Source: Rhizobiales bacterium TNE-4
Lineage (GTDB): Bacteria; Pseudomonadota; Alphaproteobacteria; Rhizobiales; Beijerinckiaceae
Reading direction: 5' to 3'
Assembly (NCBI GenBank): GCA_019083985.1
Contig: JAHRCV010000002.1
Location: 555,001 to 619,000, forward strand
Length of the DNA stretch: 64,000 bases
The notes beneath the pieces were generated by a model. The model saw only the letters and a program-made list of their open reading frames with translations. It searched no databases and had not been told where the DNA came from. Made by a program: the position numbers and the translations under genes. Every line of letters begins with the position of its first letter. Within the stretch, counting starts at the first letter, position 1. This document shows positions 8,859 through 18,078 of this stretch, one piece after another.

Positions 8859-11633
8859 ATGTTCGGCGCACTCGCCAAGAAAATCTTCGGCTCGGCCAAT
8901 GAGCGCCGGTTGAAAACCTATCGCACGCCTGTGGCCGCCATCAATGCGCTCGAAACCGAGATGCAGAAGCTCTCTGATGATGAGCTGCGCGCCCAGACCC
9001 AGAAATTCCGCGACGAGCTTGCGCAAGGCAAGGCGCTCGATGAGATTTTGATTCCAGCGTTCGCCACCGTGCGCGAAGCAGGACGTCGTGTGCTCGGCCA
9101 GCGCCATTTCGATGTGCAGCTGATCGGCGGCATGGTGCTGCATGAAGGCGGCATCGCCGAAATGCGAACGGGTGAAGGTAAGACCCTTGTTGCCACGCTT
9201 GCAGTTTATTTGAACGCTCTCGCCGGCAAAGGCGTGCATGTCGTCACGGTGAACGACTATCTCGCTAAGCGCGACTCCGAATGGATGGGCCGTCTCTATA
9301 AATTTTTAGGCCTGACCGTCGGCGTCATCGTGCATGGTCTCGACGATGAAGAGCGCAAGGCTGCTTACGCCTGCGACATCACCTATGGCACGAACAATGA
9401 GTTCGGCTTCGACTATCTGCGCGACAATATGAAATATGATCTGTCGCAGATGGTGCAGCGCGGCCATTCCTTCGCCATCGTCGACGAAGTCGACTCGATC
9501 CTGGTTGATGAAGCGCGCACGCCGTTGATTATTTCCGGCCCGCTCGACGATCGTTCCGATCTCTACAACACGATCGACAAGATCCTGCCGAAGCTTGTGC
9601 CGGGTGATTTCGAAGTCGATGAAAAGCAGCGCGCCGTGTCCCTCACGGAAGCAGGCAACGAGCATATGGAAGAATTGCTCGCCGAAGCCGGCCTTCTGAA
9701 GGAAGGCTCGCTCTACGACGCTGCCAACATCACGCTTGTCCACCACGTCAATCAGGCCTTGCGCGCCCATACGTTGTTCCAGCGCGACAAGGATTACATC
9801 GTTCGCAATGGCGAAGTGGTGATCATCGACGAATTCACCGGCCGCATGATGCCGGGACGCCGCTATTCGGAAGGCCTGCATCAGGCCCTCGAAGCGAAAG
9901 AACATGTGCAGGTTCAGCCTGAGAACCAGACACTCGCCTCAATCACGTTCCAGAACTATTTCCGCCTTTATGACAAGCTTGCCGGCATGACCGGTACGGC
10001 TTCGACTGAAGCCGACGAGTTCATGGACATCTACAAGCTCGAAGTCGTCGAAATCCCGACCAACCTGCCCGTCAAGCGTATCGACGAGGATGACGAGGTC
10101 TATCGCACGGCGGAAGAAAAATTCCGGGCCATCACACGCGAGATCGAAGAAGCCGCCAAGAAAGGCCAACCGCTTCTCGTTGGCACCACTTCGATCGAGA
10201 AATCCGAACAGCTCGCCGACCATCTGATCTCGCAGGGCTTCAAGCTGATCGACTTCTCCAAGCCTGACGCGCTTGAGCCGCTTTATCAGGCTGCACGCGA
10301 TGGCCGCGCGTCGAAATATTTCGCGGTGTTGAACGCACGCTTCCACGAGCAGGAAGCCTTCATCGTTGCGCAAGCCGGCGTGCCAGGCGCTGTGACGATT
10401 GCCACCAACATGGCGGGCCGCGGCACCGACATTCAGCTTGGCGGCAATGCCGACATGCGCATTGGCCATGATCTCGGCGACATGCCAGAAGGTGAAGAGC
10501 GCACACGCCGCGAGGCTGAAATCCGCACCGAGATCGCCGACTTCAAGAAGAAGGCCCTGGACGCAGGCGGCCTCTACGTGATCGGTACTGAACGCCACGA
10601 AAGCCGCCGCATCGATAATCAGTTGCGTGGCCGCTCAGGCCGTCAAGGCGATCCGGGCCGCTCGAAATTCTTCTTGTCGCTACAAGATGACCTCATGCGC
10701 ATTTTCGGCTCCGAGCGCATGGATGGCATGTTAACCAAGCTCGGCCTCAAGGAAGATGAGGCGATCATCCATCCGTGGATCAACAAAGCGATCGAGAAAG
10801 CGCAGCAAAAAGTCGAAACGCGCAATTTCGACATGCGTAAGAACATTCTGAAATATGACGACGTGATGAACGACCAGCGCAAGGTCGTGTTTGAACAGCG
10901 TCGTGATTTCATGGCGGATGAAAGCGTGCGCACCACCATCGACGATATGCGCCATGGCGTGATCGACGATATCGTGGCCCGTCATATCCCAGAAGGGGCC
11001 TATCCCGAGCAATGGGATCTGGCGGGACTTGATGAAGACATCCAGAAATTCCTCGCCATGGAATTGCCGGTCGCGGCTTGGGCGAAGGAAGAAGGCATTG
11101 CGGATGAGGAAATCCGCGACCGCATTCGTGAAGCGGCCGACACTGCCTATGCGGCGCGCATCGAACGCAATACGCCGGACGTGATGAACTATGTCGAGAA
11201 GCAAGTGCTCTTGCAGATGCTCGACCATCTCTGGCGCGAACATCTCGTTACGCTCGACCAACTCCGCCAAGTGATTGGCTGGCGCGGCTACGCCCAGCGC
11301 GACCCGCTCAATGAATACAAATCCGAAGCGTTCGAGCTCTTCAATGGCTTGATCGGCCATTTGCGCGAAAACGTCACGGGCCAGCTGATGCGGATCGAAG
11401 TGCAGTTCGCCCCACCGCCGGAACCAGAATTGCCGCCGATGGTGGCAAGCCATCTCGATCCCAATACGGGCGAAAACGAAATGGCGATGGCCAACCTTGC
11501 TTTTGCGACACCCAGCGACAAGCAGGCACGTGACCCGAACAATCCCGATACATGGGGGCGCGTCGGCCGCAACGAGCCTTGCCCCTGCGGCTCAGGCAAG
11601 AAGTACAAGCACTGCCACGGGCAGTTCGTGTAA
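8859..11633 (+). CDS. secA: Preprotein translocase ATPase SecA
   Basis: SecA is the ATP-driven motor that pushes unfolded proteins through SecYEG. The 924-residue protein shows the Walker A motif in [14 protein letters not shown] (~residue 105), the DEAD-type [16 protein letters not shown], the helicase-II segment [14 protein letters not shown] and the [19 protein letters not shown] motif. At the C-terminus is the zinc-binding SecB-interaction tail [18 protein letters not shown]. Length is normal for an alphaproteobacterium. It is divergent from the parvulin gene and followed at once by a terminator, so it is probably a single-gene transcript. Confidence 0.98.
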   Translation: MFGALAKKIFGSANERRLKTYRTPVAAINALETEMQKLSDDELRAQTQKFRDELAQGKALDEILIPAFATVREAGRRVLGQRHFDVQLIGGMVLHEGGIAEMRTGEGKTLVATLAVYLNALAGKGVHVVTVNDYLAKRDSEWMGRLYKFLGLTVGVIVHGLDDEERKAAYACDITYGTNNEFGFDYLRDNMKYDLSQMVQRGHSFAIVDEVDSILVDEARTPLIISGPLDDRSDLYNTIDKILPKLVPGDFEVDEKQRAVSLTEAGNEHMEELLAEAGLLKEGSLYDAANITLVHHVNQALRAHTLFQRDKDYIVRNGEVVIIDEFTGRMMPGRRYSEGLHQALEAKEHVQVQPENQTLASITFQNYFRLYDKLAGMTGTASTEADEFMDIYKLEVVEIPTNLPVKRIDEDDEVYRTAEEKFRAITREIEEAAKKGQPLLVGTTSIEKSEQLADHLISQGFKLIDFSKPDALEPLYQAARDGRASKYFAVLNARFHEQEAFIVAQAGVPGAVTIATNMAGRGTDIQLGGNADMRIGHDLGDMPEGEERTRREAEIRTEIADFKKKALDAGGLYVIGTERHESRRIDNQLRGRSGRQGDPGRSKFFLSLQDDLMRIFGSERMDGMLTKLGLKEDEAIIHPWINKAIEKAQQKVETRNFDMRKNILKYDDVMNDQRKVVFEQRRDFMADESVRTTIDDMRHGVIDDIVARHIPEGAYPEQWDLAGLDEDIQKFLAMELPVAAWAKEEGIADEEIRDRIREAADTAYAARIERNTPDVMNYVEKQVLLQMLDHLWREHLVTLDQLRQVIGWRGYAQRDPLNEYKSEAFELFNGLIGHLRENVTGQLMRIEVQFAPPPEPELPPMVASHLDPNTGENEMAMANLAFATPSDKQARDPNNPDTWGRVGRNEPCPCGSGKKYKHCHGQFV

Positions 11634-11636
11634 ATC

Positions 11637-11668
11637 AAAAATCCGGCGACGCTCTCGCCGGATTTTTT
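11637..11668 (+). terminator. Rho-independent terminator of secA
   Basis: ATCCGGCGA at 11641-11649 pairs perfectly with TCGCCGGAT at 11655-11663 around a five-base loop. A-rich bases precede it and six T follow. It begins three bases after the secA stop codon and could also work on the other strand because of the flanking A and T runs. Confidence 0.92.
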
Positions 11669-11682
11669 ATGGGATCGTGTCC

Positions 11683-12120
11683 ATGATCATCCGCCCGATC
11701 ACCCGTAACGACAAGGCGCAATGGCTCCCGCTGTGGAAAGCCTATCAAGCGTTCTACAAAGTCACGATGGCCGATGCGGTGACGGACCAGACGTGGGAGC
11801 GGTTTTTCGAAGAACTCGTGCCGATCAACGCCTTCGTCGCCGAAGAAAAGGGCGCGATCCTCGGCTTCGTCCATTACATTTTTCACTATTCGACTTGGAC
11901 CCAAGGTCCGTATGTCTATTTGCAAGATCTGTTCACGAGCGAAGCCGCGCGCGGGAAGGGTGTCGGTCGAGGCTTGATCGAAGCGGTTTATGAAACCGCC
12001 GAGAAGGCTGGCGCCTCGCGCGTCTATTGGCTGACACATGAAACCAATGAGACCGCCATCGGCCTTTACGAGAAAGTCGCCGACCGCAGCGGTTTCATCC
12101 AGTTTCGCAAAAACTTTTGA
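11683..12120 (+). CDS. GNAT family N-acetyltransferase
   Basis: The 145-residue protein is a single GNAT domain. The acetyl-CoA-binding A motif is seen in LQDLFTSEAARGKGVGRGLIEAVYETAEKAG (around residues 80-110, with R/Q-x-x-G-x-G/A as RGKGVG), followed by VYWLTHETNETAIGLYEKV. It transfers an acetyl group to an amine on a small molecule or protein; the acceptor is unknown. ATG at 11683 is the natural start (MIIRPITRNDK). The gene starts 15 bp after the secA terminator and probably has its own promoter overlapping that region. Confidence 0.88.
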   Translation: MIIRPITRNDKAQWLPLWKAYQAFYKVTMADAVTDQTWERFFEELVPINAFVAEEKGAILGFVHYIFHYSTWTQGPYVYLQDLFTSEAARGKGVGRGLIEAVYETAEKAGASRVYWLTHETNETAIGLYEKVADRSGFIQFRKNF

Positions 12121-12163
12121 TCGCCACGCCTTTCAGGGGCGCTTCACTGCAAGTGTCGCTGGT

Positions 12164-12508
12164 CTAACGCCCCCGGCAGATATCCGTCATGGAACTGCCA
12201 TTGGCATAGAGACTTTTCATCCAGCCTTCCGTTGAGAAATAGGCGACGAAGTCGTTGCCGTACTGGCGCACCTTGCCCCAGACGGTCACGCCATCCTCTT
12301 CGGTCTTGTAGCGAATGACGATGTAATCGACCTGGCCCGCATCCGACGCCCATCGGAACCGTTTGGCCTCATTGTCGAAAGAAACGCGGTAAGAATAGCG
12401 CGAGTTCTTGCAGTTCATCTGATAGGTTTCGGCCGTCGCCGGCTGCGCAACCCAACCTAAGGTAAGGCCTAGAATCAGCGCCCAACCGGTCAGCGTTGAA
12501 AACTTCAT
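12164..12508 (-). CDS. Small secreted protein of unknown function
   Basis: The 114-residue product has a clear signal peptide (MKFSTLTGWALILGLTLG, cleavage predicted after PATA at residue 26), leaving a mature protein of about 88 residues. Two cysteines (33 and 111) near the ends of the mature part could form a disulfide in the periplasm. The mature part is rich in aromatic beta-type segments such as DYIVIRYKTEEDGVTVWGKV. I recognise no family. ATG at 12508 was chosen because it yields the signal peptide; GGAGGG-like bases lie just upstream. It is convergent with the GNAT gene before it. Confidence 0.75.
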   Translation of the reverse strand: MKFSTLTGWALILGLTLGWVAQPATAETYQMNCKNSRYSYRVSFDNEAKRFRWASDAGQVDYIVIRYKTEEDGVTVWGKVRQYGNDFVAYFSTEGWMKSLYANGSSMTDICRGR

Positions 12509-12636
12509 CGTGTCCCTCCGTCTGACACGCCCCCCTGCATGGATGAATGCAGCAAGTTTCGTGCAAGTTTGGAAGAGGGCCAGCGGCCTCGTCATGGCCG
12601 GTTGAAACGGGCGGGAGATCGTACCCCCAAAACGAT

Positions 12637-12669
12637 CACGCACCCGAATCCGTGAGGATCGGGTGCGTG
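12637..12669 (-). terminator. Hairpin downstream of the histone H1-like gene
   Basis: CACGCACCCGA at 12637-12647 pairs with TCGGGTGCGTG at 12659-12669 in an 11-bp stem with an 11-base loop. On the minus strand a short TTTT follows a few bases later. It is probably the transcript end of the H1-like gene, though the distance from the stop codon (~130 bp) and the weak T-run leave doubt. Confidence 0.5.
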
Positions 12670-12802
12670 CGATCGAGATCGATCGGATCCATCCAAAGGC
12701 AGGAGAACCTACCTGCCCTTGATCACGGCCTTCGCGAATGGGGCCGGGACGGCGGGCGGCTTGCTGAGAAGATCGCAGCAAGCCCCGATGGATCAGAGGC
12801 CA

Positions 12803-13135
12803 TTACGCCTTCGGAGCAGCCGCAGCAGCCTTGCGCGGACGGCCAGCGCCCTTGCGGCGAGCCTTACGGGCAGCCGGCTTCTTGCCAGCAGCCTTGCCAG
12901 CCTTGAGAGCCGCAACAGCAGCCTTCGCAGCCTTCAGAGCAGCCGTCGCCTTCTTGACCTTGGCCTGAGCGGCCTTCATCTTCTTGGCGAGAGCGGCCTT
13001 AGCCTTCTTAGCAGCGGCCTTCGCCTTCGCGTTGGCGGCCTTTGCCTTGGCAGCAGCGCCGCGCTTGGCGGCAGGCTTACGACCAGCCTTGCGGGCCGGC
13101 TTGGCTTTAGCAGCGGATTTCTTCGGGGCCTTCAT
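12803..13135 (-). CDS. Histone H1-like, Lys/Ala-rich DNA-binding protein
   Basis: The 110-residue protein is almost wholly Ala, Lys, Arg and Pro (AKPARKAGRKPAAK..., repeated AKAKAAAKK and ALKAAKAAV units), giving a very high positive charge and a histone H1/HU C-tail look. Near the C-terminus GAGRPRKA contains a GRPRK AT-hook-like core, which fits minor-groove binding. Proteins of this kind coat and condense bacterial DNA; a direct role here is inference. The ATG at 13135 is preceded by GGGAGGA at good spacing. An inverted repeat lies just upstream of that ribosome-binding site. The low-complexity composition makes homology claims weak. Confidence 0.8.
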   Translation of the reverse strand: MKAPKKSAAKAKPARKAGRKPAAKRGAAAKAKAANAKAKAAAKKAKAALAKKMKAAQAKVKKATAALKAAKAAVAALKAGKAAGKKPAARKARRKGAGRPRKAAAAAPKA

Positions 13136-13153
13136 GATCAACAGTCCTCCCAG

Positions 13154-13173
13154 CGCCATGTCCAATCATGGCG
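13154..13173 (-). promoter_or_regulatory. Perfect inverted repeat in the leader of the H1-like gene
   Basis: CGCCATG (13154-13160) and CATGGCG (13167-13173) form a perfect 7-bp inverted repeat with a six-base spacer. It ends 18 bp before the start codon, directly upstream of the GGGAGGA ribosome-binding site. It could be an operator or, in the mRNA, a hairpin affecting translation. A second short repeat, CTTGG-AAATA-CCAAG, lies at 13194-13208. Confidence 0.45.
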
Positions 13174-13552
13174 AGTGAATCAAAGCTTAGAATCTTGGAA
13201 ATACCAAGAGTCCATTGACGATTTCGCTCGCAATTTCTGAATAATTTGATAACGACCGCGCCCTTTGACCCGATTCTATGCATATTAAGTTATTGAATTT
13301 ACTAATAAGTTTAGTCGTCTAAGTGTTCGCTAGAAAAAGCAAAAAAAATTGCATCTAACCTGCACGAAAACCCGGTTTTTCATGTCAAGCGGAACTTTGA
13401 TTCGCGCAAAATGATTCGATACGCGTTTGAAGTGATTCGTTTTGCGGTTCGCACGGCGCATTGCACGCGCCATTTTCGCAGCCACAAACACGTCTCGTTC
13501 TGCATCGAAAGTCGCACCGACATGCCACTGCATGCGGTGTGTTGAACGTCGT
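13174..13552. other. AT-rich intergenic stretch without a recognisable gene
   Basis: This gap between the H1-like gene and the small membrane protein gene is clearly AT-richer than its surroundings (for example around 13260-13350). No open frame has coding character. It probably holds the promoter of the H1-like gene and the end of the L,D-transpeptidase transcript. I see only the short CTTGG/CCAAG repeat at 13194-13208 and A-runs near 13334-13350. Confidence 0.6.
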
Positions 13553-13807
13553 TCAGCGTGTTTTGATTTCCGCCGCGGGACAATTGCGCCGTCCCTGCTC
13601 GAGGCATTGATGCACGGCGATGCTGCGGTGAAATTCCTGCACGAGCCAAAAACCGATACCGAAGAGGACGAGCACGACGATCGCCGTCAGCAACGCCTGC
13701 TTCGTCCGCACATCTTCTTCCTGCGCGGGATCGGACGGGTCTTCATGGATGATGCGCGCAGGATGTGTGCGCTCAGATGGATGCGGCCTGTGTCCGCCCC
13801 CGCTCAT
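13553..13807 (-). CDS. Small single-span membrane protein
   Basis: The 84-residue product has a His/Pro/Ser-rich hydrophilic N-terminus and one strong membrane helix (ALLTAIVVLVLFGIGFWLV, about residues 38-56). A short C-terminal part follows with cysteines in HQCLEQGRRNCP. No family is recognised. Its ATG overlaps the stop codon of the L,D-transpeptidase gene by four bases (ATGA at 13804-13807), so translation is probably coupled. That suggests a membrane partner or accessory of the cell-wall enzyme, which is inference from position only. Confidence 0.7.
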   Translation of the reverse strand: MSGGGHRPHPSERTHPARIIHEDPSDPAQEEDVRTKQALLTAIVVLVLFGIGFWLVQEFHRSIAVHQCLEQGRRNCPAAEIKTR

Positions 13808-15276
13808 TGTGCGGGGGTGAGATCCGCCGTCACGATCGGTTGCGCGCCAGCAATGATCTTGCGGGCGCCCGTCGCGTCGGAAACACGCTCGCCATTGTCT
13901 TTGCTCGCGCGGCGCGGCGGCAGAGGCACATTGGCGGGGAATTGTGTGGCGTCAGCGGGAGCGGCCGTATCGCCCGTTCCAAACCAACGCTGCAACATCG
14001 ATTTCTCAGGCGCCGCGCTCGCTGCAGATTGCTGTGGCGCACTTGTCGGCGCGGTTTCTTTCTTCTCACCGAAGAGTGAGCCGATGCCAGAGAACATGGT
14101 GAAGCCAGATGATGGCGCTGCAGCAGCGGCAACGGGCGCCGAATTACTGGCTGCAGCAGGTGCAGCACTGGCTACAACAGGCGCCGGGGTGGCAGGCTTC
14201 GCTGCAACTGCGGGCGTTGTCGAGGCTGTCGTCTTCGGCGCACCGTTCGCATCAAGATGCACGACTTCCACCGCACCGATGGCTTCAGGCCGGCTCACAT
14301 CGCCAAGCTTGGCGCTACGATCAGGAAGTTGGCTGATAACGCGATCACCTGCGAGTGCGACGAAGCTCCCGCTGTCGCGGAAGGATTCATGCTGACTGCC
14401 ATCAGCGTAGCGAACGGAGATCGCGGGCGTGCCACGCTCAATCAATTCGGCAACCTTCTTATTGTCGCTCGCCTGCTTGGCGCTCACAGCTTCGGCCAGC
14501 GTCTCATCCACTTTCAGCTTCGGGCACGAGGCGAGCGGATCAGGACGGCCACCTTCAGCCGACGCATTGAAATAATATTTTTGGCCGCAATAGCCGACCT
14601 GCGGCTCGCGCTTCGTCACTTCGAAATGGTCATTGCCTTCCTTCAGGTTCTTCCAGAAGGGCATATTTGGATCGTGACGATATTTGGCGAGGTTTTCAGC
14701 CGTCATACGGAACGGGAAGGACTGAAACTGCACTGCCTTCTGACCGCCGGCGAAGCTCTCGCGCATGATCGCGTAGATTTCTTCAATCTGGTCGTTCGTC
14801 ATCGCGAAGCAACCACGCGATGAGCAAGTGCCATGCACCATGATATCGCCACCGCTGCGCGACATCGCGCGCTCAAGCGGATTGGGATAACCGACATTGA
14901 AAGCCAACCAGTAAGACGAATTGGGATTCATCTGCGCCGGCGTGACGTAATAGAAGCCTTCCGGAACCTGCCGGTCGCCTTCCTTCTTCTTCGGGCCCAA
15001 TTGGCCAGACCAGCGGCAAACCGGATAGCTCTTGATGAGCGCGTATTCGCCGCTCGCGGTCTGCTTCCAAATCTCGATTTCGGATTCTTGCTTGTAGGCA
15101 CGGACAAGCACGGGCGCGTTCTTCGACGAACCCTTCGCTTCCATCTTGGCGACTGTTGCGGAGGGCACAGGCGCATAGGCGCGGGCCGGATATTTGCCAC
15201 GCTGTTCCTCGCACCCAGCCACAATCAGCAGGGCAGCGGACGACAGGATCAGACGGGAAACCGTGGTGGACACCAT
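13804..15276 (-). CDS. L,D-transpeptidase family (YkuD) lipoprotein
   Basis: The 490-residue protein begins with a lipoprotein signal ending in the lipobox LIVAGC (Cys22). The YkuD catalytic domain follows, with the motif VHGTCSSRGCFAM (His148, catalytic Cys156). Such enzymes make or exchange 3-3 cross-links in peptidoglycan or attach proteins to it. After about residue 300 comes a regulatory-looking segment, then a long Ala/Pro/Ser-rich, probably disordered C-terminal region (about residues 370-490). The ATG at 15276 is the start that gives the lipoprotein signal. The gene is followed by an overlapping small membrane-protein gene. Confidence 0.88.
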   Translation of the reverse strand: MVSTTVSRLILSSAALLIVAGCEEQRGKYPARAYAPVPSATVAKMEAKGSSKNAPVLVRAYKQESEIEIWKQTASGEYALIKSYPVCRWSGQLGPKKKEGDRQVPEGFYYVTPAQMNPNSSYWLAFNVGYPNPLERAMSRSGGDIMVHGTCSSRGCFAMTNDQIEEIYAIMRESFAGGQKAVQFQSFPFRMTAENLAKYRHDPNMPFWKNLKEGNDHFEVTKREPQVGYCGQKYYFNASAEGGRPDPLASCPKLKVDETLAEAVSAKQASDNKKVAELIERGTPAISVRYADGSQHESFRDSGSFVALAGDRVISQLPDRSAKLGDVSRPEAIGAVEVVHLDANGAPKTTASTTPAVAAKPATPAPVVASAAPAAASNSAPVAAAAAPSSGFTMFSGIGSLFGEKKETAPTSAPQQSAASAAPEKSMLQRWFGTGDTAAPADATQFPANVPLPPRRASKDNGERVSDATGARKIIAGAQPIVTADLTPAQ

Positions 15277-15413
15277 GCCTGCTATTCCTTCAAGCGCACG
15301 ACGACATTGTAATGCCATCGTTAACGACGCCATCCTTTCCCAATCCTTACCGCGGACCCGTTTGACCGGTGGCCATGGTTAAGAAAGAGCTAAGAGGGGT
15401 CAGCTTAACCCGT

Positions 15414-16367
15414 TCAAGCCTTTCGGCCAATGCCTAGAAATTTGGCCGCGCGGCGGTCGCGCAAAGCCTCGGGGGAGAGTGGCGCAAGGTCGGAGAGGGA
15501 GGCTGCAATGGCATCGCCTGCCGCACGGATCGCAGCTTCCGGATCGCGATGAGCACCACCCACCGGCTCGGGCACGATCCCATCGATGATGCCGAATTTG
15601 AGGAGATCCTGCGCCGTGATCTTCATATTGGTCGCAGCATCCTGCGCCCGACCGGGATCACGCCACAGGATCGAGGCTGATGCTTCCGGCGAGGCGACCG
15701 TATAAATGGCGTGCTCCATCATCAGCACCTTATTGCATGATGCGATCGCCACCGCGCCGCCCGATCCGCCTTCGCCGATGACAAGCGCGACATTGGGCAC
15801 ACCGAGCGACAGGCAGCGATCCGTCGAACGCGCAATCGCTTCCGCCTGACCACGCTCTTCCGCATCAATGCCCGGATAGGCACCAGCCGTATCAACGAAA
15901 CTCAGAACTGGCAGACCGAAACGGTCGGCCAGATCCATCAGACGCACCGCTTTGCGATAGCCTTCAGGCATCGCCATGCCGAAATTATGCTTGAGACGGC
16001 TTTCGGTATCGAAGCCCTTCTCTTGCCCGATCACGCAAACCGATTGACCGCGAAAGCGACCAAAACCACCGACAATGGCTTCATCCTCACCGAACAGACG
16101 ATCGCCGGCGAGCGGCGTGAAGTCTTCAACGAGCCTGTCGAGATAATCGCGATAATGCGGCCGCATCGGGTGGCGCGCCACCATCGTCTTCTGCCAAGGC
16201 GTCAGGCTGGCATAGAGCTCGCGGAGCGAGGCATTCGCCCGGTTCTGCAACCGTGCAGCTTCGTCGCGCACAGAGTCCGAGCCATTCGCCTCAGCGATCG
16301 CGCGAAGTTCATCGACCTTCGCCTCAATCTCTGCGACCGGCTTTTCAAAATCGAGATAGCTGCGCAA
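15414..16367 (-). CDS. accA: Acetyl-CoA carboxylase carboxyltransferase subunit alpha
   Basis: AccA with AccD moves the carboxyl group from carboxybiotin to acetyl-CoA, making malonyl-CoA for fatty acid synthesis. The protein carries the crotonase-fold carboxyltransferase segments PVLSFVDTAGAYPGIDAEERGQAEAIA and GEGGSGGAVAIA. No ATG exists near the N-terminus. The TTG at 16367 gives the family start M-RSYLDFEKP and has AAAGGG six bases upstream, so I chose it (317 residues). Another TTG at 16400 would add 11 residues with no family match. It is a single gene here, away from accD, as is normal. Confidence 0.94.
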   Translation of the reverse strand: MRSYLDFEKPVAEIEAKVDELRAIAEANGSDSVRDEAARLQNRANASLRELYASLTPWQKTMVARHPMRPHYRDYLDRLVEDFTPLAGDRLFGEDEAIVGGFGRFRGQSVCVIGQEKGFDTESRLKHNFGMAMPEGYRKAVRLMDLADRFGLPVLSFVDTAGAYPGIDAEERGQAEAIARSTDRCLSLGVPNVALVIGEGGSGGAVAIASCNKVLMMEHAIYTVASPEASASILWRDPGRAQDAATNMKITAQDLLKFGIIDGIVPEPVGGAHRDPEAAIRAAGDAIAASLSDLAPLSPEALRDRRAAKFLGIGRKA

Positions 16368-16511
16368 GGAAAACCCTTTGCCGTAAACCTGCCGCGGCAA
16401 CCAAACCGGTCAACCCGCGAGGTGCCGTAGCGTGAGGACCTAAGCCCTGTGTTGCGCGCCGTGATACTAGCCCGCAGCGCCCGGGACAAGTGACCCCACA
16501 AAAAGGCGCCG

Positions 16512-17252
16512 TCAAGGCGTCAGCGCCTTGCGCGCGGATGGCACCAGAACGGGTTGGAACCGGACCGCTGCCCGGCGCGAAGCACGTACCGGTGCCGGCC
16601 GATAGAGAAGCTTGGTCGCCTCGATCAGATGGACGCCAGCAAAGGGCAGCGACAGGGTCGCCCCGACCTTTTCCCACGCACTCGCTGTCCGCCAGAAGAA
16701 GCGCCGCCGCACGGGCGGCATATAGAGAAGCTCGGTCCAATAGATCGGCGAAAACAGCGACTCCCGCATCAAGCGGGTCAATTGCCCGCGCGAAAAGGGC
16801 TGGCCTTGGCCAAACGGCGTTGTATCCATCCGCGCCCATAATCCGCGCCGATTGGGGACAACGGCAATCAGGCGGCCGCCGGGATTGAGAATTCGCCAGA
16901 CCTCGGAGAGGAGATCAGGCGGGCTGTCATCGGTCTCCAAAGCGTGAACGAGCAGCACAAGATCGACCGTTTGATCGGGGAGCGGCAGCATCCCGGTGTC
17001 GGCCAGAGCCGTCGCTGATGGGCCGCTCGCAGGCCAATGGATGACGCCCTGCCCTTCCGGCATCAGCGCGAGAACGCGATTGGCCGTCGCACGGAAGGGT
17101 TCGAGATAAGGCGTCGAATAGCCGATACCGAGCATGATCGCGTCACGGTGGTCATGCCAGCGCTGCTCGATGACCGCCCCAATGGTACGGGTGGCGAGAT
17201 GGCCAAGCGGCCCGCCATAAAACCCTCTGAGATCGACGACGTCGCTGCGCAT
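16512..17252 (-). CDS. Class I SAM-dependent methyltransferase
   Basis: The 246-residue protein has a Rossmann-type methyltransferase core. AIMLGIGYSTPYLEPF (~residues 38-53) is motif I with an unusual GIGYSTPY loop, followed by DLVLLVHALE and the motif LLSEVWRILNPGGRLIAVVPN. The methyl acceptor is unknown. The C-terminal third is basic (PVRASRRAAVRFQP). It is divergent from gloB, with 57 bp between the start codons, an arrangement I recall as common in Hyphomicrobiales. The ATG at 17252 gives a full-length protein. Confidence 0.85.
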   Translation of the reverse strand: MRSDVVDLRGFYGGPLGHLATRTIGAVIEQRWHDHRDAIMLGIGYSTPYLEPFRATANRVLALMPEGQGVIHWPASGPSATALADTGMLPLPDQTVDLVLLVHALETDDSPPDLLSEVWRILNPGGRLIAVVPNRRGLWARMDTTPFGQGQPFSRGQLTRLMRESLFSPIYWTELLYMPPVRRRFFWRTASAWEKVGATLSLPFAGVHLIEATKLLYRPAPVRASRRAAVRFQPVLVPSARKALTP

Positions 17253-17309
17253 ATCCGAACTGCCATGGCGGGACTGGCCTTCTGCCCCGCTCTCTGGAAC
17301 ATTACTGCC

Positions 17310-18077
17310 ATGGCCGCTTCAATTCACCAATTCCTCATCGGTAACGATAATTACGGCATCCTCATCCATGATGAGGCGTCCGGCGCAACCGCCACGATTG
17401 ACGCGGGTGAAGCCGCGCCCATCCTTGTCGCGCTCAAACAGACTGGGTGGACGCTGACCGACATCTGGGTCACGCATCATCATGGCGACCATGTCGCTGG
17501 CATTCCGGAGTTGAAGGCGGCCACTGGCGCCAAAGTCACAGCACCGCTCGCCGACAAGGATCGCGTGCCGCTCGTCGACCATGGCGTCAAGGAAGGGGAC
17601 AGCGTCACACTGGGCTCGACACGGGCCGCGATCATCGAAACCCCCGGCCATACCGCCAACCACATCGCTTATTATTGTGCTGATGATGGGCTGCTTTTCG
17701 CTGGCGACACGCTGTTCTCGCTGGGTTGCGGCCGATTGTTTGAAGGCACGCCGGCACAAATGTGGTCTTCGCTGCAAAAGCTTCGCGCGCTGCCAGCTGC
17801 GACCAAGCTTTATTGCGGCCACGAATACACACAATCGAACGCCCGCTTTGCGCTGACGGTCGATCCTGAGAATGCGGCACTCAAACAGCGCGCCCGCGAA
17901 ATTGATGCGCTCCGCGCCAAAGGTGCGTTCACACTGCCATCGACCATCGGCGCCGAAAATGCAGAAAACCCCTTCCTGCGGGCTGATGATCCGCTGATCG
18001 CTGCGCGTCTTGGCATGGCCGGCGCATCGCCGGTCGATGTCTTCACCGAATTGCGGGCACGGAAAAACAGAGCCTGA
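17310..18077 (+). CDS. gloB: Hydroxyacylglutathione hydrolase (glyoxalase II)
   Basis: GloB hydrolyses S-lactoylglutathione to lactate and glutathione, the second step of methylglyoxal detoxification. The 255-residue protein has the metallo-beta-lactamase metal-site motif THHHGDHV (~residue 56), further ligands in TPGHTANHIAYY and AGDTLFSLGCGR, and YCGHEYTQSN, the glutathione-binding region of true glyoxalase II. I used the ATG at 17310 because MAASIHQFLIGNDNYGILI is the family N-terminus; the frame is open earlier but overlaps the divergent methyltransferase. The cupin gene follows after one base. Confidence 0.94.
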   Translation: MAASIHQFLIGNDNYGILIHDEASGATATIDAGEAAPILVALKQTGWTLTDIWVTHHHGDHVAGIPELKAATGAKVTAPLADKDRVPLVDHGVKEGDSVTLGSTRAAIIETPGHTANHIAYYCADDGLLFAGDTLFSLGCGRLFEGTPAQMWSSLQKLRALPAATKLYCGHEYTQSNARFALTVDPENAALKQRAREIDALRAKGAFTLPSTIGAENAENPFLRADDPLIAARLGMAGASPVDVFTELRARKNRA

Positions 18078-18078
18078 T

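Noticed and set aside
12803-13135. Repetitive short motifs that might suggest a CRISPR or tandem repeat array
   Set aside because: The periodicity follows Lys/Ala codons of a coding region, with irregular units and no spacers.
12719-13240. Ser/Leu/Arg-rich plus-strand frame opposite the H1-like gene
   Set aside because: Its repeats are the complement of the AAG/GCC-rich coding of the H1-like protein, which has its own ribosome-binding site.
13442-14395. Plus-strand open frame of 317 codons opposite the L,D-transpeptidase
   Set aside because: It mirrors the Ala/Pro-rich tail of the real gene; composition is low-complexity and no motif is seen.
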